Shown: positions 15,780 through 24,107 of the stretch, piece by piece
Position numbering within the stretch: the stretch's first letter is position 1
How the letters are laid out: every line of letters begins with the position of its first letter
Origin: SZUA-217 sp034658975
Lineage (GTDB): Bacteria; Actinomycetota; Acidimicrobiia; Spongiisociales; ZC4RG35
Direction: 5' to 3'
NCBI GenBank assembly: GCA_034658975.1
Contig: JAYEGJ010000148.1
Location: 1 to 54,859 of the forward strand
DNA: 54,859 nucleotides
Notes under the pieces: model-generated
Told to the model about the DNA's origin: nothing
What the model saw: the letters and a program-made list of their open reading frames with translations, nothing else
Database searches by the model: none
Program-made: the position numbers and the translations under genes

Positions 15780-18566
15780 GTGCCAACCGTGACTTTCCCC
15801 GGCCCGGCAGAACTCGGTCGATCAGTGGTTGTGGGCCCCGGTGGTGAAGCACCGTCGGCTTGGGCGGACTGTGATCGGGTTGTCGTGGGTCCGGCCCTGG
15901 TTGCGGATCCCGACCAGCTATCGCGCGTGGTCAACGATCTGCAACGACGTTATGTGCGACGGATACCGACAGTGTTCGAACTGGGAGTCTCCGACACCGA
16001 ACTGATCACACCCCAGTCGACGAACCTGGCGCCTTTCGAACTTGGGGCGACCTTCACCTTCCTGCGTGAGAGATTGGCCAAAGCCGTCTGGCACAATTCC
16101 TATGACGCGAGAACCGACCAGCTGATCTGGTGGTGGTCCAGAAAGGCCGAGGCGCGTCTGTCTGTTTCGGTGGGTGGACCGGCTGATGTCCGTCTCCCCA
16201 ATGGCGAGCCGGGTTGGGTCGACGGCGGGCCACGCCAGCAGTTGGACCTCGCTGAGAGAGTCATCCACCACGAATCGGTGGGTCTTGCTCTGGAGGCGGC
16301 CACGTCGAACTCGTCGATGCCGGTCGAGGGGCTGGCCCAGGATCAGAGGGACGCTGTGTTCCATGGCGTTGGCCCGGCGCGCATCATCGCTCCCGCAGGC
16401 TCTGGCAAGACCAGGGTGCTCACCGCTCGGATGCGGCACCTGATAGGGGACAGAGGGATCGAGCCTGAGATTGTCACCGCTGTTGCCTACAACCGTCTGG
16501 CAGCTATTGAGATGAAGGATCGGCTTCGGGGGGAAGGTCGTCTCAACATCAGGACGATCCACTCGCTGGGGTGGGAGATTCTCCGAATGGCCAAGCCCCA
16601 TCTGCGACTTATCGACGAAAGGGAGCAGCGGCAGAGGCTTCAGTCGATCGTTTCTGCTCCTCCCCGGGCCAATACTGATGTGATCGGCCCCTATCTCGAG
16701 GCGCTGGGCGAAGTTCGGGTTGGTCTTCGATCTCCCGAGGAGGTCGAAGAGGGCCGGGACGATATCCCGGTGTTTGCGGAGGCTTTCGGTCGGTATCGAG
16801 AGGCTCTCGACTCTCGAGGTGAGGCAGACCACGACGAACAGATCTACGGGGCCATAGAAGTCCTTTGCCGTGACCCTGACCTGCGTGCCCACTGGCAGAT
16901 TCAATGCCAGCATCTCCTGGTCGACGAGTTCCAGGACCTCACCCCCGGGTATCTGTTGCTGCTCAGGCTTGTTGCCAGCCCGGGGATGAATGTGTTCGGC
17001 GTCGGGGACGACGATCAGGTCATCTACGGGTACGCCGGAGCGGACCCCGGATTCCTCATCGGATTCCAGGACCTGTTTCCGGGTGCCCGAACCCATGCGC
17101 TCGAGGTCAACTATCGCTGCCCGGCGGATGTCGTCGAGGCCGCGGCGACGCTCCTGAGCTACAACTCGAGAAGAGTCGACAAGGTGATCCGGGCATCGGC
17201 CGAATCGAAGGGGCTGGAGATCATTCGAGCCCCCGGAGAAGACCTCGGAGTCATCGCAGCGGACCACGTCACCGATCTGGTGGAGAAGGGAGTAGCTCCG
17301 GGCTCGATAGGCGTTCTTTCGCGGGTGAACTCCACCCTCTTGCCTGTCCAGGTCGCGTTGGCAGTGAGAGAGGTCCCATTTCAGTCGATCCTCAATGCGA
17401 GAGTCCTCGACCGGACTGTTCTACGGGCTGCCCTTGCGTGGGTGCGTCTTGGCATCGATCCGGACTCCATGAGCCGCAACGACCTTTTTGAAGCGGTTCG
17501 ACGACCTGGCCGGGGGATCAACCGTTTGTTCGGTGAGTTGATCGGGAGGAGGAGGGGGCCGTTCTCGGTGGAAGGTCTTGCAGAGATCGGGCAGGACCTC
17601 GAAGGTCGGCGGCTCGAGAGGTGGAGGGGGTTTTGCGATGACATTGTCCTGGCGGCGACGGAAGCCAGTTCGACGCCCCGGTTGATAGAAGTGCTCGCAA
17701 CTCAGATCGGACTCGATCGAGCAGCCTCGGCCCTCGATGCCGGGCGGTCGCGGGCCGACCGCGCTTCCCAGAGTGACGATCTTGCGGCGCTGCGACGACT
17801 GGCGGCCCTGGGTCCGGACCCCGGGTCGTTCGAGCCCTGGCTCAGGGAACAACTGTCCGTGCCGTCGTCACCAGACGGTGTGACGCTTTCGTCGGTTCAC
17901 AGAGCGAAGGGACTGGAGTGGGATCACGTCTTGGTGTTCGGCGTCGATCGCGGGTCAATGCCTCATTCATTGTCCGACGACATCGAAGAGGAACGTCGCG
18001 TCTTCCATGTGGCAGTCACCCGAGGGAAAGAGTCAGTGGTGGTTCTCTCCGACAAGGACAGACAGTCACGGTTCCTCGCCGAGTTGGAAGGGAAGGCCCC
18101 GGTTGTCGAGGACACCCCGGAGCTGAAACCCTCTCCGCGTCGTGTTCGTCGTGAGGATGCTGGCCTGTCCGTGTCTCTCGACGACTTGATTTCTGTGCCC
18201 GGAGGGCACGAGGGAGTCGTGATCGCTATCGAGTCGACCGGGGTGTCGGTCCGGGTCGGAGAAGGCGGGGCCGAAATGCTGATTTCCTGGGGTGAGAGAA
18301 TCGGCAGAGATCGGCGTTCAGGCGAACTGGCGCGCGGGCTCGACTCTGATGAACGCGACTTGTTCGCACAACTCAAGGCTTGGAGGCTGGAGAGGGCACG
18401 GTCGCAGGGAGTCCCGGCTTTCGTGGTGTTTAACGACCGGACCCTGGAGGCCATCGTTTCGGCGCGGCCCTCCAGCTCTGAGGGTCTACTGGAGATTCCA
18501 GGGATTGGTCCTGCCAAACTCGAAGCCTACGGCGACGATCTGCTCGATCTTCTCGCCGATGCTTGA
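15780..18566 (+). CDS. UvrD/Rep-type superfamily 1 DNA helicase with HRDC domain and long N-terminal extension
   Basis: The 928-residue protein has all SF1A motifs: RIIAPAGSGKTRVLTARM (Walker A, about residue 205), HLLVDEFQDLTP (Walker B), VGDDDQVIYGYAGADP, LEVNYRCP, VTLSSVHRAKGLEWDHVLVF and RRVFHVAVTRGKESVVVLS. The C-terminus holds an HRDC domain (PAFVVFNDRTLEAIVSARPS, then IPGIGPAKLEAYG), as in mycobacterial UvrD2. Unusual is an N-terminal block of about 195 residues before the helicase with no family I recognise. The start is the GTG at 15780. It probably acts in DNA repair, or in defence given the TA-rich surroundings. Confidence 0.88.
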   Translation: MPTVTFPGPAELGRSVVVGPGGEAPSAWADCDRVVVGPALVADPDQLSRVVNDLQRRYVRRIPTVFELGVSDTELITPQSTNLAPFELGATFTFLRERLAKAVWHNSYDARTDQLIWWWSRKAEARLSVSVGGPADVRLPNGEPGWVDGGPRQQLDLAERVIHHESVGLALEAATSNSSMPVEGLAQDQRDAVFHGVGPARIIAPAGSGKTRVLTARMRHLIGDRGIEPEIVTAVAYNRLAAIEMKDRLRGEGRLNIRTIHSLGWEILRMAKPHLRLIDEREQRQRLQSIVSAPPRANTDVIGPYLEALGEVRVGLRSPEEVEEGRDDIPVFAEAFGRYREALDSRGEADHDEQIYGAIEVLCRDPDLRAHWQIQCQHLLVDEFQDLTPGYLLLLRLVASPGMNVFGVGDDDQVIYGYAGADPGFLIGFQDLFPGARTHALEVNYRCPADVVEAAATLLSYNSRRVDKVIRASAESKGLEIIRAPGEDLGVIAADHVTDLVEKGVAPGSIGVLSRVNSTLLPVQVALAVREVPFQSILNARVLDRTVLRAALAWVRLGIDPDSMSRNDLFEAVRRPGRGINRLFGELIGRRRGPFSVEGLAEIGQDLEGRRLERWRGFCDDIVLAATEASSTPRLIEVLATQIGLDRAASALDAGRSRADRASQSDDLAALRRLAALGPDPGSFEPWLREQLSVPSSPDGVTLSSVHRAKGLEWDHVLVFGVDRGSMPHSLSDDIEEERRVFHVAVTRGKESVVVLSDKDRQSRFLAELEGKAPVVEDTPELKPSPRRVRREDAGLSVSLDDLISVPGGHEGVVIAIESTGVSVRVGEGGAEMLISWGERIGRDRRSGELARGLDSDERDLFAQLKAWRLERARSQGVPAFVVFNDRTLEAIVSARPSSSEGLLEIPGIGPAKLEAYGDDLLDLLADA

Positions 18567-18616
18567 TCGCCGGTGACTCCGATCCGTGGGGCTTGGTGAC
18601 TTCAACTACCATTGTC

Positions 18617-18645
18617 TTGACAGTATTCGGATAATATGGAATGAT
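18617..18645 (+). promoter_or_regulatory. Promoter of the AbiE-like gene pair
   Basis: A consensus TTGACA (18617-18622) is followed after 17 bases by AATGAT (18640-18645), and the ATG at 18653 comes seven bases later, again a leaderless layout. An AT-rich GGATAATATGG lies in the spacer and may contribute to binding. Confidence 0.5.
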
Positions 18646-18652
18646 TTCTGTC

Positions 18653-19597
18653 ATGATGGCAGGCACCATACAGCCGATGGAGATGGACCTCGCCGAATCG
18701 ACTCGGCGAGGGCGACCGTGGGCAGAGAGCGCTGTTTGGGGTGCGCTGTGGATCCTTTCGACCGGCGAGACACCCGACTGGCTAGCAGACCACCAGCCAT
18801 CGCGGATTCGAGGGCGTCTTCGTTCACTACGTCCGGGCGGGTTTCTCTGGGCGGTGCGAAACCGTGCTGACGTCTACCGATTCCGCGCGAGTCCGAAAGT
18901 TCTCGAGACGCTGCGGCCGCAGCTGCGAATCAGCGGTGCCAGTGCGGATGAGCTTGGCACCGACCGGCCGCGTCTCGAGGGGTACGTCACCCCCGACAGG
19001 TTCGAGTGGATCAGGGACGGTTTTCCAGTCGTCCCCGACGACTCTGGTTGCCTGATAGTTCGTGTCAGTGAGTTCGTCGCCCGTGTAGAACAGGACATCA
19101 TGCCACCAGCCTTTGTCGCAGCGGACATGGCGGGTTCCGAAGACACAGGGGAGGCTGAGCGTGGCCTGCTTCATATGGATGATCTTCTTCGAGAATTCAG
19201 CGGGAATCGGCGCACCTGGCTGACCGCTTCGGACATCGCTCAGGCAATCTCCGTCGAACTCGAGCAGGGTGATGAGGTTTTTGCTTTGCGCATTTTGGCC
19301 AAGGCGTTGTCTGAATCTCGGTCGTTGATCGACCCCGCCGACATCGTTCGTTTTCTCCAGGAGCCCCCCTCAACAGGCGACCGACGATGGGATGTCCTCC
19401 TCGCCACCGCGATTGCACGGGAGTGTCGGTTGCGAGGAGTTGGCGCCCCGAAGTGGACGAACGTCGAAGGTGTCGAGCCATGGTGGTTCCCTGCACTTGT
19501 CGACAAGACACTGATCCCTCTGATCATCCAAAGGACTCCTCTTGAATTGTCGAGCAAGGGCATCTGGTTGGATGAAAAGGCCCTATCCGCAGTATGA
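18653..19597 (+). CDS. Unrecognised protein upstream of a nucleotidyltransferase, probable antitoxin-like partner
   Basis: The 314-residue product has no family I can name. An N-terminal segment (RPWAESAVWGALWILSTGE, then SRIRGRLRSLRPGGFLWAVR with NRADVYRF) looks like a winged-helix DNA-binding unit. A middle block contains ISGASADELG and DRFEWIRDGFPVVPDDSGC. A helical C-terminus ends LSSKGIWLDEKALSAV. It overlaps the next gene by ATGA. The arrangement (DNA-binding protein first, nucleotidyltransferase second, four-base overlap) mirrors AbiEi-AbiEii, so it is likely the cognate antitoxin or regulator. The start at 18653 is chosen from the promoter spacing. Confidence 0.6.
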   Translation: MMAGTIQPMEMDLAESTRRGRPWAESAVWGALWILSTGETPDWLADHQPSRIRGRLRSLRPGGFLWAVRNRADVYRFRASPKVLETLRPQLRISGASADELGTDRPRLEGYVTPDRFEWIRDGFPVVPDDSGCLIVRVSEFVARVEQDIMPPAFVAADMAGSEDTGEAERGLLHMDDLLREFSGNRRTWLTASDIAQAISVELEQGDEVFALRILAKALSESRSLIDPADIVRFLQEPPSTGDRRWDVLLATAIARECRLRGVGAPKWTNVEGVEPWWFPALVDKTLIPLIIQRTPLELSSKGIWLDEKALSAV

Positions 19598-20145
19598 GTG
19601 TTGAAGTCGAGTTCAGCCGAGACGACATCAAGGAACTCCTCGAGGAACTCGGGCGTCGACTCCTCGCTCGGAATGTGACTGGAACGATCTATGTGGCCGG
19701 AGGCGCGGCCATTGCTCTCGAGTTTCCGGAGAGGCGGGTCACGAGGGACATTGACGCTTTGTTCGGCCCGGCCCAGGCAGTGCGTGAAGAGGCGGACGCA
19801 ATGGCGGCCGAGCGTGGCCTGGCGCCGACCTGGTTGAGCGATAGCGTGCGAGCCTTCATGCCCTCGGGCGACGATGCCCAAGCCACGACCTATTCGGTCC
19901 CAGGTCTCGACGTCAGCGTCGCCTCGCCTCGTTACCTACTGGCAATGAAGATGGCTGCGGGAAGACCGCAGGATCTCCACGACCTGATCCTGATATTTCG
20001 AGAGCTCGGGATCACGCAGGCAGTGGAGGCGGCCGATATCGCTCAAGAGGTGCACGGGTCGGACTCGGTCTTGCTGCCTCCCCGTGACGAGCTGATTCTC
20101 TACGCCGAGGGTGTCCTGAACCGCATGGAGGAACCGCCGGACTGA
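19594..20145 (+). CDS. Nucleotidyltransferase-fold protein (DUF6036-like), probable toxin of an AbiE-like pair
   Basis: The 183-residue protein has a minimal nucleotidyltransferase core: IYVAGGAAIALEFPERRVTRD then IDALF, giving the glycine pair and the D-x-D metal site. ASPRYLLAMKMAAGRPQDLHDL is the second conserved block of the DUF6036/AbiEii-like group. It is coupled to the upstream gene by a four-base overlap. Members of this wider family include type IV TA toxins. The product is much shorter than the AbiEii at 12481-13380 and clearly not a copy of it. Toxicity is inferred. Confidence 0.72.
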   Translation: MSVEVEFSRDDIKELLEELGRRLLARNVTGTIYVAGGAAIALEFPERRVTRDIDALFGPAQAVREEADAMAAERGLAPTWLSDSVRAFMPSGDDAQATTYSVPGLDVSVASPRYLLAMKMAAGRPQDLHDLILIFRELGITQAVEAADIAQEVHGSDSVLLPPRDELILYAEGVLNRMEEPPD

Positions 20146-20248
20146 TCATTGCCATCTGCGAAGCCATCGCTTGACGTGAACTCAGCGAGGTGCGGGATGT
20201 TGATCAAATCGAGGAGGCTCATCTGGGTTCGGGACTGTCAGGAGGGCC

Positions 20249-20782
20249 TCAGTGTTGGGCTCCCGGACCGGGCGCAGGCATGAGATCGAGGAGTTGGGTG
20301 TTCAGCTCGTAGAAGTGGTGCGTGGCTATCGAGCCCTGGCCGTGTCGACGGTTGATCTCCTTGAGGAGTTTCAACCATTGGGCGAAGGCCTCGGGGGGCG
20401 ATACCTCCTCTGATGTCAAAGCTTCTTCGACCCGGGAGATGCGAAGCTTCATGTCGTCGAAGGAAAGCAGATGCAGTGTTGACGTGTTCAGCGGCGCAAT
20501 CGTGTTGCCTTTCCCGTGTTGCGGCGCTGATTCCGTATCTGTGATGCCCAACGCTTCGGCAAATTGCTTCGAATCGGCAACGTTGAGAACGACGTCCTCG
20601 GTATCGACCTTGAAGTGAAAACCGTCTTGTCGAAGAACGACGTCTAACTCTTCGAGGGGCCAATCGGCAAACTGCTGACCGCCAGAAGTCAGCTCGAGTC
20701 GCTCGTCGGTGATGTCAATTTCTACGTTGAGGGGAACCTTGGTTTGGCCCGGTAAGTGGAGCCTTGCGGCGAACAGCGACAT
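20249..20782 (-). CDS. Hypothetical protein
   Basis: The 177-residue protein has a beta-rich N-terminal half (KVPLNVEIDITDERLELTSG, then EELDVVLRQDGFHFKV), compatible with a small PH-like or lipid/ligand-binding barrel. A helical C-terminal half contains KLRISRVEEALTSEE. It has no signal peptide or membrane span. I recognise no family. It stands alone between the AbiE-like pair and a vapC remnant. The last residues are proline- and glycine-rich. Confidence 0.6.
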   Translation of the reverse strand: MSLFAARLHLPGQTKVPLNVEIDITDERLELTSGGQQFADWPLEELDVVLRQDGFHFKVDTEDVVLNVADSKQFAEALGITDTESAPQHGKGNTIAPLNTSTLHLLSFDDMKLRISRVEEALTSEEVSPPEAFAQWLKLLKEINRRHGQGSIATHHFYELNTQLLDLMPAPGPGAQH

Positions 20783-20910
20783 CCTGATCCATTCTGTTGT
20801 ACCCAGCCCGACCGACTCATCACGTTACCTCGCTTATTGCAGATGCCAATAGGGGATTCTCAACGTACCTGATCACGTGGATACGTTGACGACCACAGGC
20901 GTCCCGACGC

Positions 20911-20940
20911 CAAAACGTCCTGGTTCTTCGTCGCGATTTG
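20911..20940. repeat. Boundary motif copy E, after the vapC remnant
   Basis: CAAAACGTCCTGGTTCTTC (20911-20929) then GCGATTT (20933-20939) lies 11 bases beyond the stop of the vapC remnant, matching the layout after the intact vapC. A GGCGTC-CC-GACGCC hairpin directly precedes it (20898-20911). Confidence 0.6.
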
Positions 20941-20950
20941 AGGTCGGCCA

Positions 20951-21010
20951 TTAGCTGATCTCTCGAATCCTCAGTCCTGAGACTTTCTTGAAATGAGTCC
21001 GGTTGCGAAG
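20951..21010 (-). pseudogene. vapC: vapC 3'-end remnant
   Basis: The last 19 codons on the minus strand read LRNRTHFKKVSGLRIREIS, nearly the same as the C-terminus of the intact VapC (TRDRTDFKRVSGLRIRDIR). At DNA level 42 of 48 positions match between 20961-21008 and 14864-14911. The rest of the gene is missing, and the homology stops about 22 bases before motif copy F. The fragment is therefore flanked on both sides by motif copies, which suggests deletion of the rest of a vapBC cassette. Confidence 0.75.
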
Positions 21011-21031
21011 CGTCGGGGACTCGACAATCGG

Positions 21032-21049
21032 CAAACGACGTGGTTCTTC
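21032..21049. repeat. Boundary motif copy F, at the break point of the vapC remnant
   Basis: CAAACGACGTGGTTCTTC (21032-21049) is in the same orientation as copy E only 103 bases away. Together the two bracket the truncated vapC end. Confidence 0.55.
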
Positions 21050-21066
21050 ATGACGTTGAGTATTCC

Positions 21067-21438
21067 GTGACCACCGAAGTTCGATCCCTGCCGTCATTGT
21101 CCAAAGGCCTTGTCTACGGGCTGGGGCTTGCCTTCCTGTGGGCGGCACTGGCCTTCATCTTCTCGACCACCACCTATCACCTCGCTCCGGTGATTGTCGC
21201 GGCCGCCCCGGCGATCGTCGATGCTTCGGAGCGACGTGGCTCTCCGGCCCGACACGCCCTGGCTGCCGCTCTCGGCGTCGTCATGGCCCTCATCGTGACC
21301 GGAGTACTCTCCGTTTCAGGCAGTCTCGACGGGCCATCACTGCTCCCCTCGGGGGGTGCGGCCCTCGAGAGTGTCGTGTTCTCCGCAGCCGGTGGCCTCG
21401 CTGGGTTTGTCGGCGCAGTCTTCGTGAGCCGGCGGTAG
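21067..21438 (+). CDS. Small hypothetical membrane protein
   Basis: From the GTG at 21067 the product has 123 residues with three hydrophobic spans: GLVYGLGLAFLWAALAFIFS near residue 20, ALAAALGVVMALIVTGVLSV near residue 70, and VFSAAGGLAGFVGAVFV at the C-terminus, ending in SRR. Part of a fourth weaker span (HLAPVIVAAAPAIVDA) lies after the first. I recognise no family. A longer frame from 21040 would run through motif copy F and is not preferred. It is convergent with the DUF3179 gene. Confidence 0.6.
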   Translation: MTTEVRSLPSLSKGLVYGLGLAFLWAALAFIFSTTTYHLAPVIVAAAPAIVDASERRGSPARHALAAALGVVMALIVTGVLSVSGSLDGPSLLPSGGAALESVVFSAAGGLAGFVGAVFVSRR

Positions 21439-21489
21439 GAGCCCCGGGGGAGTTCGACCACAACAGAGTTGGAACGGCACCAGCTCCTG

Positions 21490-22686
21490 TCAGCCGACCA
21501 GGGTCAGGTCCGGGAAGGCGCCCACCAGGGCGAACCAGAAGGTGGTGCGGCTCGGGATCGGCTCCAGCGAAGTTCCGGCGAGTGGGCCCGATACGGCCCT
21601 GCCATCGGGAGACCAGACCGAACCCGTCGACAGGTCAGTGAAACCCGCTTCCCCTGACTCGAACTCGAACACCTCCCCGTCGACGACCGACGAGTACACC
21701 GAGGCACCGCCGGCGTTGGGAAAGATTACGACCGGATCACCGGACACGACATCGTTGAGCGGTGCCTCGAGTCCCTCGACCGGATAGGCATGGGTCGTCC
21801 CATCCACCGACACCCCCACTACCAAAGCCGACGGTGCCAGTCGCGGGTCCCGGGCGTCTTCGCCAACAGGAAACGCGAAACCGCCGGAGTCGATAATCTG
21901 GTCGTAGCCGGCAAACGGGTCACGTTCGTAGTTGATCTCGAATCCGGTGTCACGGGTGAGAACGAGCGTGTCCGGGTGGGATTCTGCCCAGTCCGCCCAG
22001 GTGGCGACCCTCGACGGAAGAGTTGTCAACTGCGTCCCGGTGAGAGGCCCGACGATTGCTCTCCCCGGCACCTGCCACCAGTAGGAGCCGGTGCTCCGAT
22101 CGACCATCACCAGGTCGGACTCGTATAACGCACTGGTGTTTCCGAAGCTCGTCACCCGGCCATCGACCCGCCGGTCGTAGACGACGGCGCTGCGACACAG
22201 CGGGCAGTAGCTGATCAGCACCGGGATTCCATCGAGGGTGTCGTTGACGATTTCGTGGAAGTTGAGGATCTTGAACGGGTATGCGTACGCCTGGTCACCC
22301 GCGATGTAGCCGACCACGGGATCATCCGGTAGGAGCCAACCTCCTTCGGCCACGCCGCCATATCTGGGCTCGTCGATGGGCGGGATCGCGTCCAGTAGCC
22401 GCTGCCTGAGTTCGGGGGTGGATTCGGAGAGAGGTACCGAGTTCCCGTCGAATGTGTCGAAGTAGATCTGGTCGAGGGGTACGTCGTGTTTCGTCATGTC
22501 CACATCCGGGGGAGAGGTCTCGGCCGGGGCGGCCTCGTCGATCGTCGGGGAGGTCCCGGCGGAAGCCCCGGTCACCTCGCTGTCGCTGCCTGCCGTGCAG
22601 GCGCTGATCACCACGGCGAGAGACACCAAGAGGATGGAGGTTCGCCTGGCGTTCACCACCAATCCAACAAAACCTGGCTCCTCCAC
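21490..22686 (-). CDS. DUF3179-family lipoprotein
   Basis: The protein has a signal peptide ending in a lipobox (LAVVISAC), so it is probably a membrane-anchored exported lipoprotein. The DUF3179 marks are VGYIAGDQAYAYPFKILNFH, then EIVNDTLDGIPVLISYCPLC with the conserved CPLC, and RVTSFGNTSALYESDLVMVD. A second, weaker version of this pattern covers the C-terminal part. The true start may be a GTG at 22659 or 22656, after which the signal peptide begins. The family is widespread and of unknown function; the CPLC motif hints at metal binding or redox chemistry. Confidence 0.85.
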   Translation of the reverse strand: MEEPGFVGLVVNARRTSILLVSLAVVISACTAGSDSEVTGASAGTSPTIDEAAPAETSPPDVDMTKHDVPLDQIYFDTFDGNSVPLSESTPELRQRLLDAIPPIDEPRYGGVAEGGWLLPDDPVVGYIAGDQAYAYPFKILNFHEIVNDTLDGIPVLISYCPLCRSAVVYDRRVDGRVTSFGNTSALYESDLVMVDRSTGSYWWQVPGRAIVGPLTGTQLTTLPSRVATWADWAESHPDTLVLTRDTGFEINYERDPFAGYDQIIDSGGFAFPVGEDARDPRLAPSALVVGVSVDGTTHAYPVEGLEAPLNDVVSGDPVVIFPNAGGASVYSSVVDGEVFEFESGEAGFTDLSTGSVWSPDGRAVSGPLAGTSLEPIPSRTTFWFALVGAFPDLTLVG

Positions 22687-22704
22687 GTTCCCGGAACGAT
22701 GCGC

Positions 22705-23391
22705 TCACCGGCCGACGTGAAAACTCCGAGCAGGTCCGGAAACCTCGGACCCCGGATAGCGGTCGATCCGGGATGTCATCCAGTCAGCCCACCGATCGGT
22801 GAGGCTCGTGGCATCGCAGGCATCGGACGGGATCGCCCGTCCGGCCACCACTCGAATCTGTGACCGATGAAGTCGGTTGTCCAGTCCGAAGACGCGGCCG
22901 GTTCCGATCACGGCAACGGGTACCAAAGGCACCTTTGCCCGCACGGCAAGCCACGCCGCCCCACGCTTCGGTGGAAGGGTTCCCCAGTGGGAGACCCGCG
23001 TTGCCTCGGGAAACACGCCGATGATCTCACCCGCGTCCAGGCGGGCCAGGGCCACACGCACGCCTCTTATCGGCAGTCGAAACCTCGGAATCGGTATTGC
23101 CCCGAACCCGAGGAACAGCCAGTCGAGGAATCGGTTGACGCCGAAGAGATCGTCGAGCGCGAGAAAGCGGACCGGCATACCCGTTGCCGCTGCGATCACC
23201 GGAGAGTCGAAGTGCGAGTAATGGTTGGCAGCAAGGACGAAAGGGGGAGGGGGGAGAGCGGCTTCCATCTCGACCTGAAGGGAGAAAAAGGCTCTGCCCG
23301 CACCTCTGACCAGAGGCGGGCCGGCCCACCAGAGGAACCGACTCTGGGCGGGCATGGGCGAGTTCTGGGCCAACGGTCTGGGTTCCGGCAC
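22705..23391 (-). CDS. 1-acyl-glycerol-3-phosphate acyltransferase-like protein
   Basis: The 228-residue product has the PlsC/LPLAT catalytic motif NHYSHFDSPV, a downstream IGVFPEATRVSHWG (the FPEG-type motif with T in place of G), and VPLVPVAVIGTGRVF. These residues form the acyl-CoA and glycerophosphate sites of enzymes that make phosphatidic acid or acylate related lipids at the membrane. The start may be the ATG at 23355 (MPAQSRFLWWAG) rather than 23391. It lies 18 bases upstream of the DUF3179 gene in the same direction, so the two may be an operon. Confidence 0.82.
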   Translation of the reverse strand: MPEPRPLAQNSPMPAQSRFLWWAGPPLVRGAGRAFFSLQVEMEAALPPPPFVLAANHYSHFDSPVIAAATGMPVRFLALDDLFGVNRFLDWLFLGFGAIPIPRFRLPIRGVRVALARLDAGEIIGVFPEATRVSHWGTLPPKRGAAWLAVRAKVPLVPVAVIGTGRVFGLDNRLHRSQIRVVAGRAIPSDACDATSLTDRWADWMTSRIDRYPGSEVSGPARSFHVGR

Positions 23392-23404
23392 AGACCAAAG
23401 CTAA

Positions 23405-23487
23405 TGCCCCGACCACTAACGTTTGCCGCGTTCAGGACGGCCAGTGACGCCCCTGGCTGTGTCCTCGTCTTCGACGAACGGACGGGT
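23405..23487. repeat. 83-bp intergenic repeat, copy 1
   Basis: This stretch matches 29245-29327 at 79 of 83 positions; all four differences are transitions. It can fold: AGGAC and GTCCT enclose a GCCAG/CTGGC stem with an eight-base loop. No reading frame is conserved between the copies, so it is not coding. From 23488 to 23640 I see nothing further. Confidence 0.8.
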
Positions 23488-23640
23488 GCGCCTCCGAGCA
23501 GACCTCAGGCTCAGTCCGGGCCGAAATCCCGGTGGCCGGGCTGGCGGCAGAAGTCGGCTCCGATGCTGCGTGCTCGAGCTTCCCGCTGGATGTGGTCGAA
23601 GTCGGAGGCCGTGTCCGCATTGGTCCCTTCTCGCGGTCGC

Positions 23641-23958
23641 TCAGACCTCTGGCATGCCCTCATCCGGGCTCCGGTCACGGTCCTCCTCATCACCGTCCGG
23701 CTCAATCCCCGCCTGTTCGCTGGCCAGGGTCTCGTGAGACGGGGAGCCCTCTTTGAGCGCCGAGAGCGGGAGCACCTCGTCCGGATTTCGGAACACCTCG
23801 GTCCCCTGCGCCTCCTCACGCTCCATACGGAGGGCTTCGTCTGCGTAGGGGTCCTCATACACGTCGACCCCCTCGGCGGCCTCTTTGGCATGTTGGAGAG
23901 AGGGATCACTCCGACGTGTCGACCTTCTCTCGTTCGATTTGGAGTTTCCTGGAGCCAC
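23641..23958 (-). CDS. Small acidic hypothetical protein
   Basis: The 105-residue product, starting with GTG at 23958, is rich in acidic residues and has no hydrophobic span. It reads MAPGNSKSNERRSTRRSDPS at the start, KEAAEGVDVYEDPYADEALR in the middle, and a run of glutamates and aspartates near the end. The composition suggests an intrinsically disordered protein. No family is recognised. Consistent third-position GC in this frame favours a real gene over the antisense frames. Confidence 0.5.
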   Translation of the reverse strand: MAPGNSKSNERRSTRRSDPSLQHAKEAAEGVDVYEDPYADEALRMEREEAQGTEVFRNPDEVLPLSALKEGSPSHETLASEQAGIEPDGDEEDRDRSPDEGMPEV

Positions 23959-24107
23959 AACGTCCTCCGAGCCGAGGCCGGTTATCTGTGATGTCCTGAG
24001 TTGTTGTTTACATCACCGCCCCATTTAACACCAGAGCCGAAGGTCCCAAGCGTGGTCGCGCCCGAGTCCATGTATCACCGAAGGGTCCATCGGCTGCGAG
24101 AATCCGG

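Noticed and set aside
15918..17267. A 449-codon minus-strand frame opposite the helicase
   Set aside because: Antisense shadow of conserved helicase motifs; no domain of its own.
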